From: an uncultured Novosphingobium sp.
Lineage (GTDB): Bacteria; Pseudomonadota; Alphaproteobacteria; Sphingomonadales; Sphingomonadaceae
DNA length: 57,574 bases
NCBI GenBank assembly: GCA_937864195.1
Contig: CALMJG010000174.1
Coordinates: 1-57,574, forward strand
Reading direction: 5' to 3'
The first letter of the stretch is position 1. Every line of letters begins with the position of its first letter. The position numbers and the translations under genes are program-made. The notes beneath the pieces are model-generated. The model did no database searches. It had not been told where the DNA came from and worked only from the letters and a program-made list of their open reading frames with translations. Positions 47,341 to 56,841 of this stretch are shown piece by piece.

Positions 47341-48825
47341 TCAATCGCGGGGAAGCAGGTGTTTCTGCACCTTGCCGCTCGCCGTGCGCGGTATGGCGTC
47401 GGTGATCACCACGCGGACCGGCACCTTGAACCGGGCCAGCCGCGCGCGGCAATGCTCGATCACCTGCTGCTCGGCAAGGCTTGCACCTGCGCGCGGGATC
47501 ACGAAAGCGCGGCCAACCTCGCCCCAGCGCTCGTCCGCCACGCCGATCACCGCGCATTCGGCGATCTCGTGCAATTCCGCCAGGACCGCCTCGACCTCGG
47601 CGGGATAGACGTTCTCGCCGCCCGAGATGTACATGTCCTTCTTGCGGTCGACGAGGTAGTAGAACCCGTCCGCGTCCTGCATCGCCGCGTCGCCGGTCCT
47701 GAACCAGCCGTCATGGAAAGCCTTCGCCGTCAGTTCCGGCTGGTTCCAGTAGCCCTGGGTGACGCTCGGCCCCTTGATCCACAGTTCGCCGGTTTCACCC
47801 TGGGGAACATCCCTGCCCGCTTCATCGACGATCCGCGCCTGGACGGCCAGCAGCGGCAGGCCGCACGATCCCGCCTTCTCGATCAGGCGCTCCACATCCA
47901 GCACCGGCATGGCGAAGTTGGAGCAGGTCTCGCTCATCCCGAAGCCGTCGGAGAAGCGGATTCCGGCGCGGGCGAAGCGTTCGACCTGCGCCCTGGGATT
48001 GGGCGCGCCGCCGGTGACGTAGAGCTTCAGGCCGTGGAGCTTTTCGGGCGCGAAGTCCGGGTGCTGCCACAGCGTGGTCGCCATCTGCGGGACCGAGAAA
48101 TAGTGCGTGATGCCCAGGTCCGGATCGGCGATCCGCGCAATGGTTTTCGCGGGATCGAACCCGGCGCTGATCCACACCGTGCCGCCCGCCAGGATCGGTA
48201 CGCGCACCGCCGCGAACAGCCCGGCGGTGTGGAACATCGGCATGTCGCACAGGAACACGCTGTCGTGGCTGACCAGGCTGCCGTTGATGAAGTTCGCCGG
48301 GCCCCAGTAGGCGTTCTCCTCGCTGATCATCACCCCCTTGGGGCGTCCGCTTGTGCCCGAGGTGTAGAGCAGCGTCGTCGGCTCCTGCCAGCCGCGCCGC
48401 GCGCTGGCGGGCGGGCGGGCGCCGGCCTCACCCAGCGTTTCCAGCTCGCTCAGCAGCAAGCGGCGCGCCGGGTGATCGGGGGGCGTGAACTCGGCATCGT
48501 GGAACAGCAGCGCCGGATCGGCATCCTGCATCAGCACGGCGATCTCCGCGCCGGCAAGCCGCCAGTTGTAAGGCACATAGATCGCCCCGGCCCGTGTGCA
48601 GGCCAGTTGCAGCACCAGCAGGTTCGGATGATTGCGCGCCAGCGTTGCCACGCGCGCGCCCGACGATGCCCCCAGCGTTTCCACCAGCCAGGCCGCCAGC
48701 CGGTCAACGCCCGCGTCGAGCTGCGCCCAGGTCCAGCGCCGACCGCTCTCCGCGCAGCCGACGGCAAGCCGCGTGGGCGTCGCCATGGCATGGGTACGCA
48801 CGGAATCGATCAGGGTGGCTGTCAT
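47341..48825 (-). CDS. AMP-forming acyl-CoA synthetase
   Basis: 494-residue ligase with the A3 motif TTLLYTSGTSGRPKGVM, A5 SDGFGMSETC, A7-A8 RTGDAAMQDADGFYYLVDRKKD followed by SGGENVYPAEVE, and A10 TASGKVQKHLL. The motifs fit medium-chain or aryl acid:CoA ligases, such as feruloyl- or fatty acyl-CoA synthetases. It diverges from the CouO-like amidohydrolase, so it may supply the aryl-CoA that is later cleaved. The substrate is not determinable from sequence. It is 32 bp upstream of YqgE on the same strand. Confidence 0.88.
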   Translation of the reverse strand: MTATLIDSVRTHAMATPTRLAVGCAESGRRWTWAQLDAGVDRLAAWLVETLGASSGARVATLARNHPNLLVLQLACTRAGAIYVPYNWRLAGAEIAVLMQDADPALLFHDAEFTPPDHPARRLLLSELETLGEAGARPPASARRGWQEPTTLLYTSGTSGRPKGVMISEENAYWGPANFINGSLVSHDSVFLCDMPMFHTAGLFAAVRVPILAGGTVWISAGFDPAKTIARIADPDLGITHYFSVPQMATTLWQHPDFAPEKLHGLKLYVTGGAPNPRAQVERFARAGIRFSDGFGMSETCSNFAMPVLDVERLIEKAGSCGLPLLAVQARIVDEAGRDVPQGETGELWIKGPSVTQGYWNQPELTAKAFHDGWFRTGDAAMQDADGFYYLVDRKKDMYISGGENVYPAEVEAVLAELHEIAECAVIGVADERWGEVGRAFVIPRAGASLAEQQVIEHCRARLARFKVPVRVVITDAIPRTASGKVQKHLLPRD

Positions 48826-48894
48826 GGCGTCCTCGTCTGCCCCCTTGGGTCCGGGGGTTTGCGAGGCCGGTTCTAGGCCTGCTGAATGCTATGA

Positions 48895-48910
48895 TCAATA
48901 ACAATATTGA
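48895..48910. promoter_or_regulatory. Inverted repeat in ligase/amidohydrolase divergent region
   Basis: TCAATAACAATATTGA has perfect 6-bp arms (TCAATA/TATTGA) around ACAA. It lies in the 158-bp divergent gap. The TCAA/TTGA ends recall the elements at 29192 and 42309 with a longer spacer. Confidence 0.4.
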
Positions 48911-48983
48911 CCGGTGACGCCGCCGGTGCGATGGTGGCAAGGTTCGCCGGGCTGCATGAGGCCCGTGGCCAAGGAGGAAGCCA

Positions 48984-49856
48984 ATGCCCATCGACCTCGG
49001 CACAATCAAAGCCATCGACGTCCACGTCCATGCCGAGGTGTCGTGCCACGATCCGGAAGACCCGGTGATGGGCCAGTTCTTCGATGCCGCCAGCGCCTAT
49101 TTCAAGGCGCCGCGCGAACGGCCCAAGATGCCGGAAATCGCCGAGATCTACCGCGAGCAGCAAATCGCCTTCTGCCTGTTCACGGTCGACTGCGAGGCGA
49201 GCCTCGGCGCAAAACGCATCTCCAACTACGAGGTGGCGGAGTTCGCGGCGAAGCACGACGACATCTGCATCCCCTTCGCCTCGATCGATCCGCACAAGGG
49301 CAAGCTGGGCGCGCGCGAAGCACGCGACCTGGTCGAGAACTGCGGCGTGCGCGGCTTCAAGTTCCACCACATCATGCAGAACCTCGAACCCGCCGCTCAG
49401 GTCGGCTACCCGATCTACGAGGTGATCAATGAATACAAGCTGCCCGCAATCTTCCACACCGGCCATTCCGGCATGGGCACGGGAATGCGCGGCGGCGGCG
49501 GGGTACGGCTGAAGTACGGTCAGCCGATGCTGGTGGACGACGTCGCGGTCGACTTCCCCGACATGAAGATCATCCTCGCCCATCCCAGCTGGCCGTGGGT
49601 GGATGAAAGCCTGTCGATGGCGCTGCACAAGGACAACGTGTTCATCGACCTGTCGGGCTGGAGCCCCAAGTACTTCCAGCCGCAGATCATCCAGTACGCC
49701 AACACCCAGCTCAGGAAGAAGATGCTGTTCGGCAGCGACTTCCCGCTGATCCACCCGCAGAAGTGGATCGAGGCGGCACTGCAAGTCGGCTTCAAGGAGG
49801 ACGTTCTCCCCGGCATCATGAAGGACAACGCCGCGCGCGTGCTGGGCCTGGCCTGA
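48984..49856 (+). CDS. Amidohydrolase-2 family protein (CouO/ACMSD-like)
   Basis: 290-residue TIM-barrel protein with an HxH at the first strand (IDVHVHAE), KFHHIMQNLEPAAQ, IFHTGHSGMGTG, IILAHPSWPW, and the late metal Asp in LFGSDFPLIHP. AAGGAGG precedes the ATG at 48984. The sequence pattern matches proteins annotated as 4-hydroxyphenyl-beta-ketoacyl-CoA hydrolase (CouO of Rhodococcus p-coumarate catabolism). ACMSD-type decarboxylases are the main alternative. A ligase diverges from it, and O-demethylation genes follow, which fits a methoxylated phenylpropanoid route. Confidence 0.78.
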   Translation: MPIDLGTIKAIDVHVHAEVSCHDPEDPVMGQFFDAASAYFKAPRERPKMPEIAEIYREQQIAFCLFTVDCEASLGAKRISNYEVAEFAAKHDDICIPFASIDPHKGKLGAREARDLVENCGVRGFKFHHIMQNLEPAAQVGYPIYEVINEYKLPAIFHTGHSGMGTGMRGGGGVRLKYGQPMLVDDVAVDFPDMKIILAHPSWPWVDESLSMALHKDNVFIDLSGWSPKYFQPQIIQYANTQLRKKMLFGSDFPLIHPQKWIEAALQVGFKEDVLPGIMKDNAARVLGLA

Positions 49857-49862
49857 GTCGCC

Positions 49863-50276
49863 TCAATCTTCGAAGAAATTGAGTTCCAGCAGCACGTTGT
49901 CGGGATCGGCCACGAACACCTGACGCAGGCCGATGCTGGCAACGAAGTTGGCCTGATAGGGCAGCCCCAGCGCCTCGATCCGCTCGATCATCTGGTCATG
50001 CCCCTGGCAGGACAGCGCGACGTGGTGGATCGCGCCGGTCAGCGCGCCGGGCTCGACCCTGCGGTCGAAGGTGCGCGGGCAATCTTCGGTGTTGATGTGG
50101 ATGATCGCGCGCCCGGCGTGATCGTACATCCACTGCGCGTTCTGGGGGGTAAGCGGCGGTGGTCCATCGCGCCGCTCAAGCCCCAGCAAGGCCTGATAGA
50201 AGGCGCAGGCGCGCTCCAGATCGGCAGTGATGACGTTGACGTGATCGAGCGCCAAAACCTGCATCGGAACCTGCAT
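49863..50276 (-). CDS. VOC superfamily (glyoxalase/dioxygenase-like) protein
   Basis: 137-residue single VOC protein: LDHVNVITADLERACAFYQ at the start, HHVALSCQGHD in the middle, and VFVADPDNVLLELNFFE at the end. The two His and the final Glu are the usual metal ligands. It could be a lyase, isomerase or binding protein. It lies 15 bp behind purU on the minus strand. It is convergent with the amidohydrolase (6 bp between stops). Confidence 0.82.
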   Translation of the reverse strand: MQVPMQVLALDHVNVITADLERACAFYQALLGLERRDGPPPLTPQNAQWMYDHAGRAIIHINTEDCPRTFDRRVEPGALTGAIHHVALSCQGHDQMIERIEALGLPYQANFVASIGLRQVFVADPDNVLLELNFFED

Positions 50277-50291
50277 CTTCCGACTCTCCCG

Positions 50292-51146
50292 TCAGCTGCG
50301 GAACACCACCGTCTTGTCGTGATTCAGCAGCACGCGGTCGGCAAGGTGCAGTCGCACCGCCTCGGCAAGGACGCGGCGTTCGATGTCGCGGCCCTTGCGC
50401 ACCATGTCCTCGGGGCTGTCGGCGTGAGTCACGGCTTCCACGTCCTGGTGGATGATCGGGCCTTCATCGAGGTCGGCGGTCACGTAGTGCGCCGTCGCGC
50501 CGATCATCTTCACCCCGCGCGCGTGGGCCTGGTGATAGGGCTTGGCGCCCTTGAAGCCAGGCAGGAACGAGTGGTGGATGTTGATGCAGCGGCCCGAGAG
50601 GAAAGCCGCGAGGTCGTCCGACAGGATCTGCATGTAACGCGCCAGCACCACCAGTTCGGCGCCGCTGTCGTTCACCACCTGCTTGATCCGGGCCTCCTGG
50701 CTTGCCTTGGTGTCCTTCGTGATCGGGAAATGGTGATAGGGAATTCCGTCAAGCAGGGTGATCGACAGCGCTTCCTTGGGATGGTTGCCGATGATCCCGA
50801 CCACTTCCATGTTCAGCTCGCCAATCCGGTGGCGATAGAGCAGGTCGCCCAGGCAATGGTCGAACTTTGACACCAGCAGCAGCACCTTGCGCGGCGTTTC
50901 CCGCCCGCGCAGCTGCCAGGTCATGCTGTAATGCTCTGCGATGGGCGCGAATCCCGCCTGGAATGCCGCCGGATCGGTCCCGCCGGGATCGAATTCCACG
51001 CGCATGAAGAACAGACCGCCCGTCTCGTCGTTGAACTGCTGCGCTTCAAGGATATTGCCACCGTTTTCATACAGATAGCCGGTCACGCGGGCGGTGATCC
51101 CGGGCTGGTCGGTGCAGGAAAGCGTGAGGATCTGGGCCTCGGACAT
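50292..51146 (-). CDS. purU: Formyltetrahydrofolate deformylase
   Basis: 284 residues from the ATG at 51146 (GGGAGAC upstream); the usual PurU length. The N-terminal ACT domain ([20 protein letters not shown]) precedes the formyltransferase-like domain. That domain has the catalytic block [20 protein letters not shown] with the conserved His, and [19 protein letters not shown]. PurU hydrolyses 10-formyl-THF to THF and formate. Placed divergently from the LigM-like demethylase and metF, it would release the methoxy-derived carbon as formate and regenerate THF, a role filled by LigH in Sphingobium SYK-6. Confidence 0.92.
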   Translation of the reverse strand: MSEAQILTLSCTDQPGITARVTGYLYENGGNILEAQQFNDETGGLFFMRVEFDPGGTDPAAFQAGFAPIAEHYSMTWQLRGRETPRKVLLLVSKFDHCLGDLLYRHRIGELNMEVVGIIGNHPKEALSITLLDGIPYHHFPITKDTKASQEARIKQVVNDSGAELVVLARYMQILSDDLAAFLSGRCINIHHSFLPGFKGAKPYHQAHARGVKMIGATAHYVTADLDEGPIIHQDVEAVTHADSPEDMVRKGRDIERRVLAEAVRLHLADRVLLNHDKTVVFRS

Positions 51147-51226
51147 CAAACAGTCTCCCTTGCGGTGCGGCTTTGGCAGCGTGGCCGCCCTTTGCCGCTT
51201 TTCGGTTGCAGCGATAGCAAAATATA

Positions 51227-51241
51227 GTAAGCAGTGCATAC
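51227..51241. promoter_or_regulatory. Near-perfect inverted repeat, purU/ligM-like divergent region
   Basis: GTAAGCAGTGCATAC has 7-bp arms (one mismatch) around a single base. It lies 30 bp before the demethylase start in an AT-rich part of the divergent gap, so it is well placed to control both genes. Confidence 0.42.
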
Positions 51242-51250
51242 GAATTTTAA

Positions 51251-52672
<1,422 letters not shown>

Positions 52673-52727
52673 GGCGACAGGCTGGCGCCGGGCGATCCCC
52701 GGCGCCGCCCCCGCCGGTCCTGTTCCG

Positions 52728-53603
52728 ATGGCGATACCGCTGATCCATCCCAACTGGGACAAGCCCCGCGCCGGCATTACCGACGGCTTCAGCCTGGAAA
52801 TGACGGCGAAGGACGAGGCTTCGCTGCGCGATGCCGCGCCGCTGATCCCGCCCGAAACGCCGGTGGCGATCACCTACCTGCCAGGCGAGGAACTGGCCGC
52901 GCGCGTCGCCGCGACCATCGCCGTGCGCGAGCTGGGGTTTGAACCGATGCCGCACTTCTCGGCACGGCGGATCACCTCTCCCGCTGATTTCGAGGGCTAC
53001 CTGAGGGCCGTGGTGGAGCGCGCCGGGGTGCGCCGCTGCTTCATCGTCGCGGGCGATCCGCCCGCGCCGCAGGGGCCCTATTTCGACACGATGGCCCTCA
53101 TTGAAACCGGCGCCTTCGAGCGCGCCGGGATCCAGGCCATCGGCGTGGGCGGCCATCCCGAAGGCCACCCCAACATGACCCCGGACCAGTGCTGGCAGGT
53201 GCTGGAAACCAAGGTCCGCGCGATCGAGGCTCGCGGCATGGCGCCGCTGGTCGTCACCCAGTTCGGCTTCGATCCCGATGCCTTCCTCGGCTGGCTGAGG
53301 GAATTGCGCGCACGCGGGATCGATTGCCCCGTGCGGATCGGCGTGCCGGGACCGGCGGGGATCAAGCGCCTGCTCGCCTTCGCCGCGCGCTGCGGGGTCG
53401 GCGCCTCGGCCAGCGTGATGAAGAAGTACGGGGTGAGCATCGGCAATCTGCTTGGCACCGCCGGGCCGGACAAGCTGGTCGATGCTTTCGCCGCCGGGCT
53501 TGGCGAGGAGCACGGCCGGGTGCGGCTGCATTTCTATCCCTTTGGCGGCATGGTAAAGACCGTCGAGTGGATCAGGGACTACAACGCCCGCCACCAGATC
53601 TGA
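52728..53603 (+). CDS. metF: Methylenetetrahydrofolate reductase-family protein
   Basis: 291-residue MTHFR-family TIM barrel: FSLEMTAKDEAS at the start (the conserved Glu for N5), PMPHFSARRITSPADFEGYL, FIVAGDPPAPQG and VGGHPEGHPNM, then LVVTQFGFDPDAF. It is 55 bp behind the demethylase, as in SYK-6 where metF accompanies ligM and runs in the oxidative direction. It would convert 5-methyl-THF to 5,10-methylene-THF. It is probably not the biosynthetic MetF, though that cannot be excluded. Confidence 0.88.
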   Translation: MAIPLIHPNWDKPRAGITDGFSLEMTAKDEASLRDAAPLIPPETPVAITYLPGEELAARVAATIAVRELGFEPMPHFSARRITSPADFEGYLRAVVERAGVRRCFIVAGDPPAPQGPYFDTMALIETGAFERAGIQAIGVGGHPEGHPNMTPDQCWQVLETKVRAIEARGMAPLVVTQFGFDPDAFLGWLRELRARGIDCPVRIGVPGPAGIKRLLAFAARCGVGASASVMKKYGVSIGNLLGTAGPDKLVDAFAAGLGEEHGRVRLHFYPFGGMVKTVEWIRDYNARHQI

Positions 53604-53611
53604 GGTCGGCG

Positions 53612-54046
53612 ATGCGCTTCTTCTTTTACGGCACCCTGCTGGACGGCAGCGACAACCCTGTGGCGCGCGCCATTCATGCGTTGCTCGAGCCGCTTGGGGC
53701 CGCCGAAGTGCGCGGTGCGCTCCATGCCGTTCCGGACACAGCTGGCTGGTTCCCTGCCCTGCTCGCGGGCGACGGACCGGTTCATGGCAGGCTCTACGCG
53801 GCGCGCGCCGGGTTCCACCCTGACGACCTCGCGCGGATGGACGCCTATGAGGACTACGATCCCGCGCGGCCTGGCGCTTCGCTCTATGTCCGGCGCGAGG
53901 TGGAGCTGACCGCTGGCGGGACGGCGCAGGCCTATCTGTTCAACCAGCCGCTCCCGGCCGGAACGCGCCCGATCCCCCATGGGGACTTCCGCCGCTGGCT
54001 GGCGGAATCCGGCGAAAGCCAGTTCACCGGCCTGCGCGAGGCGTGA
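53612..54046 (+). CDS. Gamma-glutamylcyclotransferase-like (GGCT/AIG2) protein
   Basis: 144 residues starting MRFFFYGTLLDG; the YGTL motif is the family hallmark. GRLYAARAGFHPDDLARMDAYEDYDP contains the catalytic Glu (in AYEDYDP). Members cyclise gamma-glutamyl groups or are of unknown use. It follows metF by 8 bp, so is likely co-transcribed, and precedes the ribosomal protein operon. Confidence 0.8.
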   Translation: MRFFFYGTLLDGSDNPVARAIHALLEPLGAAEVRGALHAVPDTAGWFPALLAGDGPVHGRLYAARAGFHPDDLARMDAYEDYDPARPGASLYVRREVELTAGGTAQAYLFNQPLPAGTRPIPHGDFRRWLAESGESQFTGLREA

Positions 54047-54091
54047 TTTGCTTGCCTTCGCCGCGATTCGCGGTTAGGGGCGCGCCCTTCA

Positions 54092-54125
54092 TTGACACGG
54101 ATTCAATGGCCCGCCTGGCTATCTA
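54092..54125 (+). promoter_or_regulatory. Possible promoter of rpmI-rplT
   Basis: TTGACA at 54092-54097 is a perfect -35. A GGCTAT or TATCTA at 54117-54125 could serve as -10, though the spacing (19-22 bp) is long. It lies 47-80 bp before rpmI. Confidence 0.35.
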
Positions 54126-54171
54126 GGGCTGCCAGGGCTGGTCGGACGTGTCTTCGGACAAGGAGACGAAA

Positions 54172-54375
54172 ATGCCCAAGCTCAAGACGAAGAGCGGCGT
54201 CAAGAAGCGCTTCAAGCTCACCGCAACCGGCAAGATCAAGCACGGCGCGGTCGGCAAGCGTCACCGGCTGATCAGCCACAACGCCAAGTACATCCGCCAG
54301 CACCGCCGGACCGACACGATCTCTGACGCCGATGCGAAGACGATCAAGAAGTGGGCGCCCTACGGGCTGAACTGA
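54172..54375 (+). CDS. rpmI: 50S ribosomal protein L35
   Basis: 67 residues, basic, starting [20 protein letters not shown], the standard bL35 N-terminus, ending [12 protein letters not shown] at 54172 has AAGGAGAC upstream; the ATG at 54148 lies before that ribosome site and is not used. It is followed by rplT after 13 bp. infC, often upstream, is absent. Confidence 0.97.
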   Translation: MPKLKTKSGVKKRFKLTATGKIKHGAVGKRHRLISHNAKYIRQHRRTDTISDADAKTIKKWAPYGLN

Positions 54376-54388
54376 GGAGTACTGAAGT

Positions 54389-54748
54389 ATGGCACGTGTC
54401 AAAAGGGGTGTAACCACCCGCGCCAAGCACAAGAACATTCTGGAACAGGCCAAGGGTTATCGCGGCCGCCGGAAGAACACCATCCGCGTTGCGCGCCAGG
54501 CCGTCGAAAAGGCCGGCCAGTACGCCTATCGCGACCGCAAGGTGAAGAAGCGGACCTTCCGCGCCCTGTGGATCCAGCGTATCAACGCGGCTGTCCGCGC
54601 CGAAGGCCTGACCTATTCGCAGTTCATCCACGGCACCAAGCTGGCCGGTATCGAGCTGGACCGCAAGGCGATGGCCGATCTGGCGATGAACGAAGGCGGC
54701 GTGTTCGCGGCCGTGATCGCTCAGGCGAAGGCCGCGCTGCCGGCCTGA
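54389..54748 (+). CDS. rplT: 50S ribosomal protein L20
   Basis: 119 residues starting [18 protein letters not shown], with [19 protein letters not shown] and the [20 protein letters not shown] core of bL20. It binds 23S rRNA early in 50S assembly. GAGGAGT precedes it. A clear terminator follows, which separates it from pheS. Confidence 0.97.
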   Translation: MARVKRGVTTRAKHKNILEQAKGYRGRRKNTIRVARQAVEKAGQYAYRDRKVKKRTFRALWIQRINAAVRAEGLTYSQFIHGTKLAGIELDRKAMADLAMNEGGVFAAVIAQAKAALPA

Positions 54749-54771
54749 TCGCCCAGCAGTTCAGCCACAAA

Positions 54772-54808
54772 AAGGCGCGGATGGCACTGCCATCCGCGCC
54801 TTTTTTTT
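54772..54808 (+). terminator. Rho-independent terminator of rpmI-rplT
   Basis: Stem AAGGCGCGGATGG (54772-54784), loop CACTG, complementary arm 54790-54802, and a run of eight T ending at 54808. It lies 24 bp behind rplT. Confidence 0.92.
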
Positions 54809-54916
54809 GCAACGGCTTCGCAATAACCGCTTGCCCCCACCACCCCTTTTTGGCAGATTTCTTAAGGCATTAGCATCAGCCCCCTGGAGGGCTGGCAATC
54901 AGGGGTCGGCCACGCA

Positions 54917-55804
54917 ATGCAGCGAGCCATTGGCGATGCAGTCAGCGTGCGGTTCTTCATGCCCTCGCCGCCGCTCGCACCCTACATCACCACCTACTAC
55001 CTGGTCGAAGCCCGGCTGCCCTACGGCGGCGGCATGGTGGAGGACTGGCTGCATCCGGAATGGGGCAACCTGCGGATATCCGGAGGCGGGCAATGGCAGG
55101 CCGCGATCGGCGCCGCGCCGCTGACCGACGGGCCGCGCATGATCGCCTCCGGCCCGACCAGCCTTTGCACGCATTTCACCATGGGACATGGCCGGTGCTG
55201 GGGAATTGGCCTCCTCCCCGCCGGCTGGGCCCGGTTTATCGATGCCCCGGCGGACGCGCATTCGGACAGCTTCTGCGATGCCTTCAGCACGAAAGACTTT
55301 GCCGCACTGACGGGCCTCGCCGCCTGCGTGGACGCGAACCGCCCGGACGCTGCGGCAGAGGCCGCGCGGTTCGATGCCTACCTCTGCGACCTGCTGGGTC
55401 AGCGCCCCCAATCCCCGGCAGAGCAGCGCATCCAGCAGGCCCACGCCATGCTGATGAACAAGGACGTAGCCACTGTCGGCGAAATGTCCGAACAACTGGC
55501 CATGTCGCCGCGTTCGCTCGAACGGCTGAGCCTGCGGGCGTTCGGCTTCGCCCCGAAGCTGCTGCTGCGGCGCCAGCGGTTCATGCGCAGCCTCGCCCAG
55601 TTCATGCTCGACCCCTCACTCGCCTGGATCCGCACCCTGGATTGCCACTATGTCGACCAGGCCCATTTCGTGCGCGACTTCAAGCGGTTCATGACCATGA
55701 GCCCCTCGGCCTACGCGGCGCTTGACCATCCGGTGCTGCGCGCCGCCGCCCGCGCCCGCGCGGCGGCGACCGGCCAGGCCGTGCAGGTGCTCCACCGTCC
55801 CTGA
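54917..55804 (+). CDS. AraC-family regulator, tandem paralogue 1
   Basis: 295 residues. The N-terminal sensor region has FFMPSPPLAPYITTYYLVE and EDWLHPEWGNLRISGGG. The C-terminal AraC domain has ATVGEMSEQLAMSPRSLERL (first HTH) and [20 protein letters not shown], then HYVDQAHFVRDFKRFMTMSP (second HTH region). It starts at ATG 54917. It and the next gene are tandem duplicates placed between rplT and pheS. Target and ligand are unknown. Confidence 0.85.
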   Translation: MQRAIGDAVSVRFFMPSPPLAPYITTYYLVEARLPYGGGMVEDWLHPEWGNLRISGGGQWQAAIGAAPLTDGPRMIASGPTSLCTHFTMGHGRCWGIGLLPAGWARFIDAPADAHSDSFCDAFSTKDFAALTGLAACVDANRPDAAAEAARFDAYLCDLLGQRPQSPAEQRIQQAHAMLMNKDVATVGEMSEQLAMSPRSLERLSLRAFGFAPKLLLRRQRFMRSLAQFMLDPSLAWIRTLDCHYVDQAHFVRDFKRFMTMSPSAYAALDHPVLRAAARARAAATGQAVQVLHRP

Positions 55805-55876
55805 TCGCGCTTGCCAAGCGGGGCCCGCACCTGCAAAGTCGGCGCAGATAACAAAACGGTCTCAGGGATTCCTTCG

Positions 55877-56767
55877 GTGGCGCTCGATGTTGCAGTGAGA
55901 GTCCGGTTCTGCCTGCCACCGGAAGACCTGCGCGCCTATTTCACCAGCTTCTACGTGACCGAGATCGATCCGGGCAGCGGCGCGCGGATCAACGATGCCC
56001 TGCACCCCGAATGGGCCAACCTGCGGTTCTTCAGCGGTGACGCGCCCGATGCCGCGATCGATGGCCACGGGGCAATCGCCGGTGCGCACTTCGTTGCCAC
56101 CGGGCCCAGTTCGCGCTGCACGCATTTCACCATCGGCAAGACCCGGTTCTGGGGCATCGGCCTGCTCCCGCTCGGCTGGGCGCGGTTCGTCGGCGCGCCT
56201 GCCGCCGATCATGCCAATCTGCTGGCGGACGGCCGCCGCCACGCGTCGTTCGCGCGGTTCCTGCCGCTTGCCGAACAGCTCTTCACCGAGGATGGCGACG
56301 AGGAGGTGGAATTCGCACGGATCGCCGCCTATTTCCGCACCCTGCCCTGCCCCGCCGGCATCGATGAGGAGCGGATCATCGCGATCCATCAGGCCGTGAT
56401 CGACCCGGCGCTGTGCACCGTCGCCGGGCTGGTCGAGCGGGTCGGCACCAGCCAGCGCACGATTGAGCGGACCTGCCAGCAGGCGTTCGGCTTTTCACCC
56501 AAGCTGCTGCTGCGCCGCCAGCGGTTCATGCGCAGCCTGACCCAGTTCATGCTCGATCCTTCGCTCAAGTGGATCGGCGCGCTGGACGGCAGCTATCACG
56601 ACCAGGCCCAATTCGTGCGCGATTTCCACGAATTCATGGGCATGGCCCCGCGCGGTTATGCGCACCGGCCCCACCCGATCCTCGAAACCTTCATGCACGA
56701 GCGCGCCCGGGTGCGCGGCGCGGCAGTGCAGACGCTCGACCGGCCAGACGGGGCCACAGCCAGCTAA
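55877..56767 (+). CDS. AraC-family regulator, tandem paralogue 2
   Basis: 296 residues from a GTG at 55877, chosen because it aligns with the paralogue's start; the frame is open from a TTG at 55811. It shares [16 protein letters not shown] and [17 protein letters not shown] with the paralogue, and the AraC domain [19 protein letters not shown], followed by [18 protein letters not shown]. The two are close enough to be a tandem duplication followed by divergence in the sensor part. Target unknown. Confidence 0.82.
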   Translation: MALDVAVRVRFCLPPEDLRAYFTSFYVTEIDPGSGARINDALHPEWANLRFFSGDAPDAAIDGHGAIAGAHFVATGPSSRCTHFTIGKTRFWGIGLLPLGWARFVGAPAADHANLLADGRRHASFARFLPLAEQLFTEDGDEEVEFARIAAYFRTLPCPAGIDEERIIAIHQAVIDPALCTVAGLVERVGTSQRTIERTCQQAFGFSPKLLLRRQRFMRSLTQFMLDPSLKWIGALDGSYHDQAQFVRDFHEFMGMAPRGYAHRPHPILETFMHERARVRGAAVQTLDRPDGATAS

Positions 56768-56841
56768 ACCCCTTTGACCGCGCGCGCCGCGCCGCTAAAG
56801 GCGCATCACTCAATCCCGGGCAGCAGGCGGAACGGCAGACA

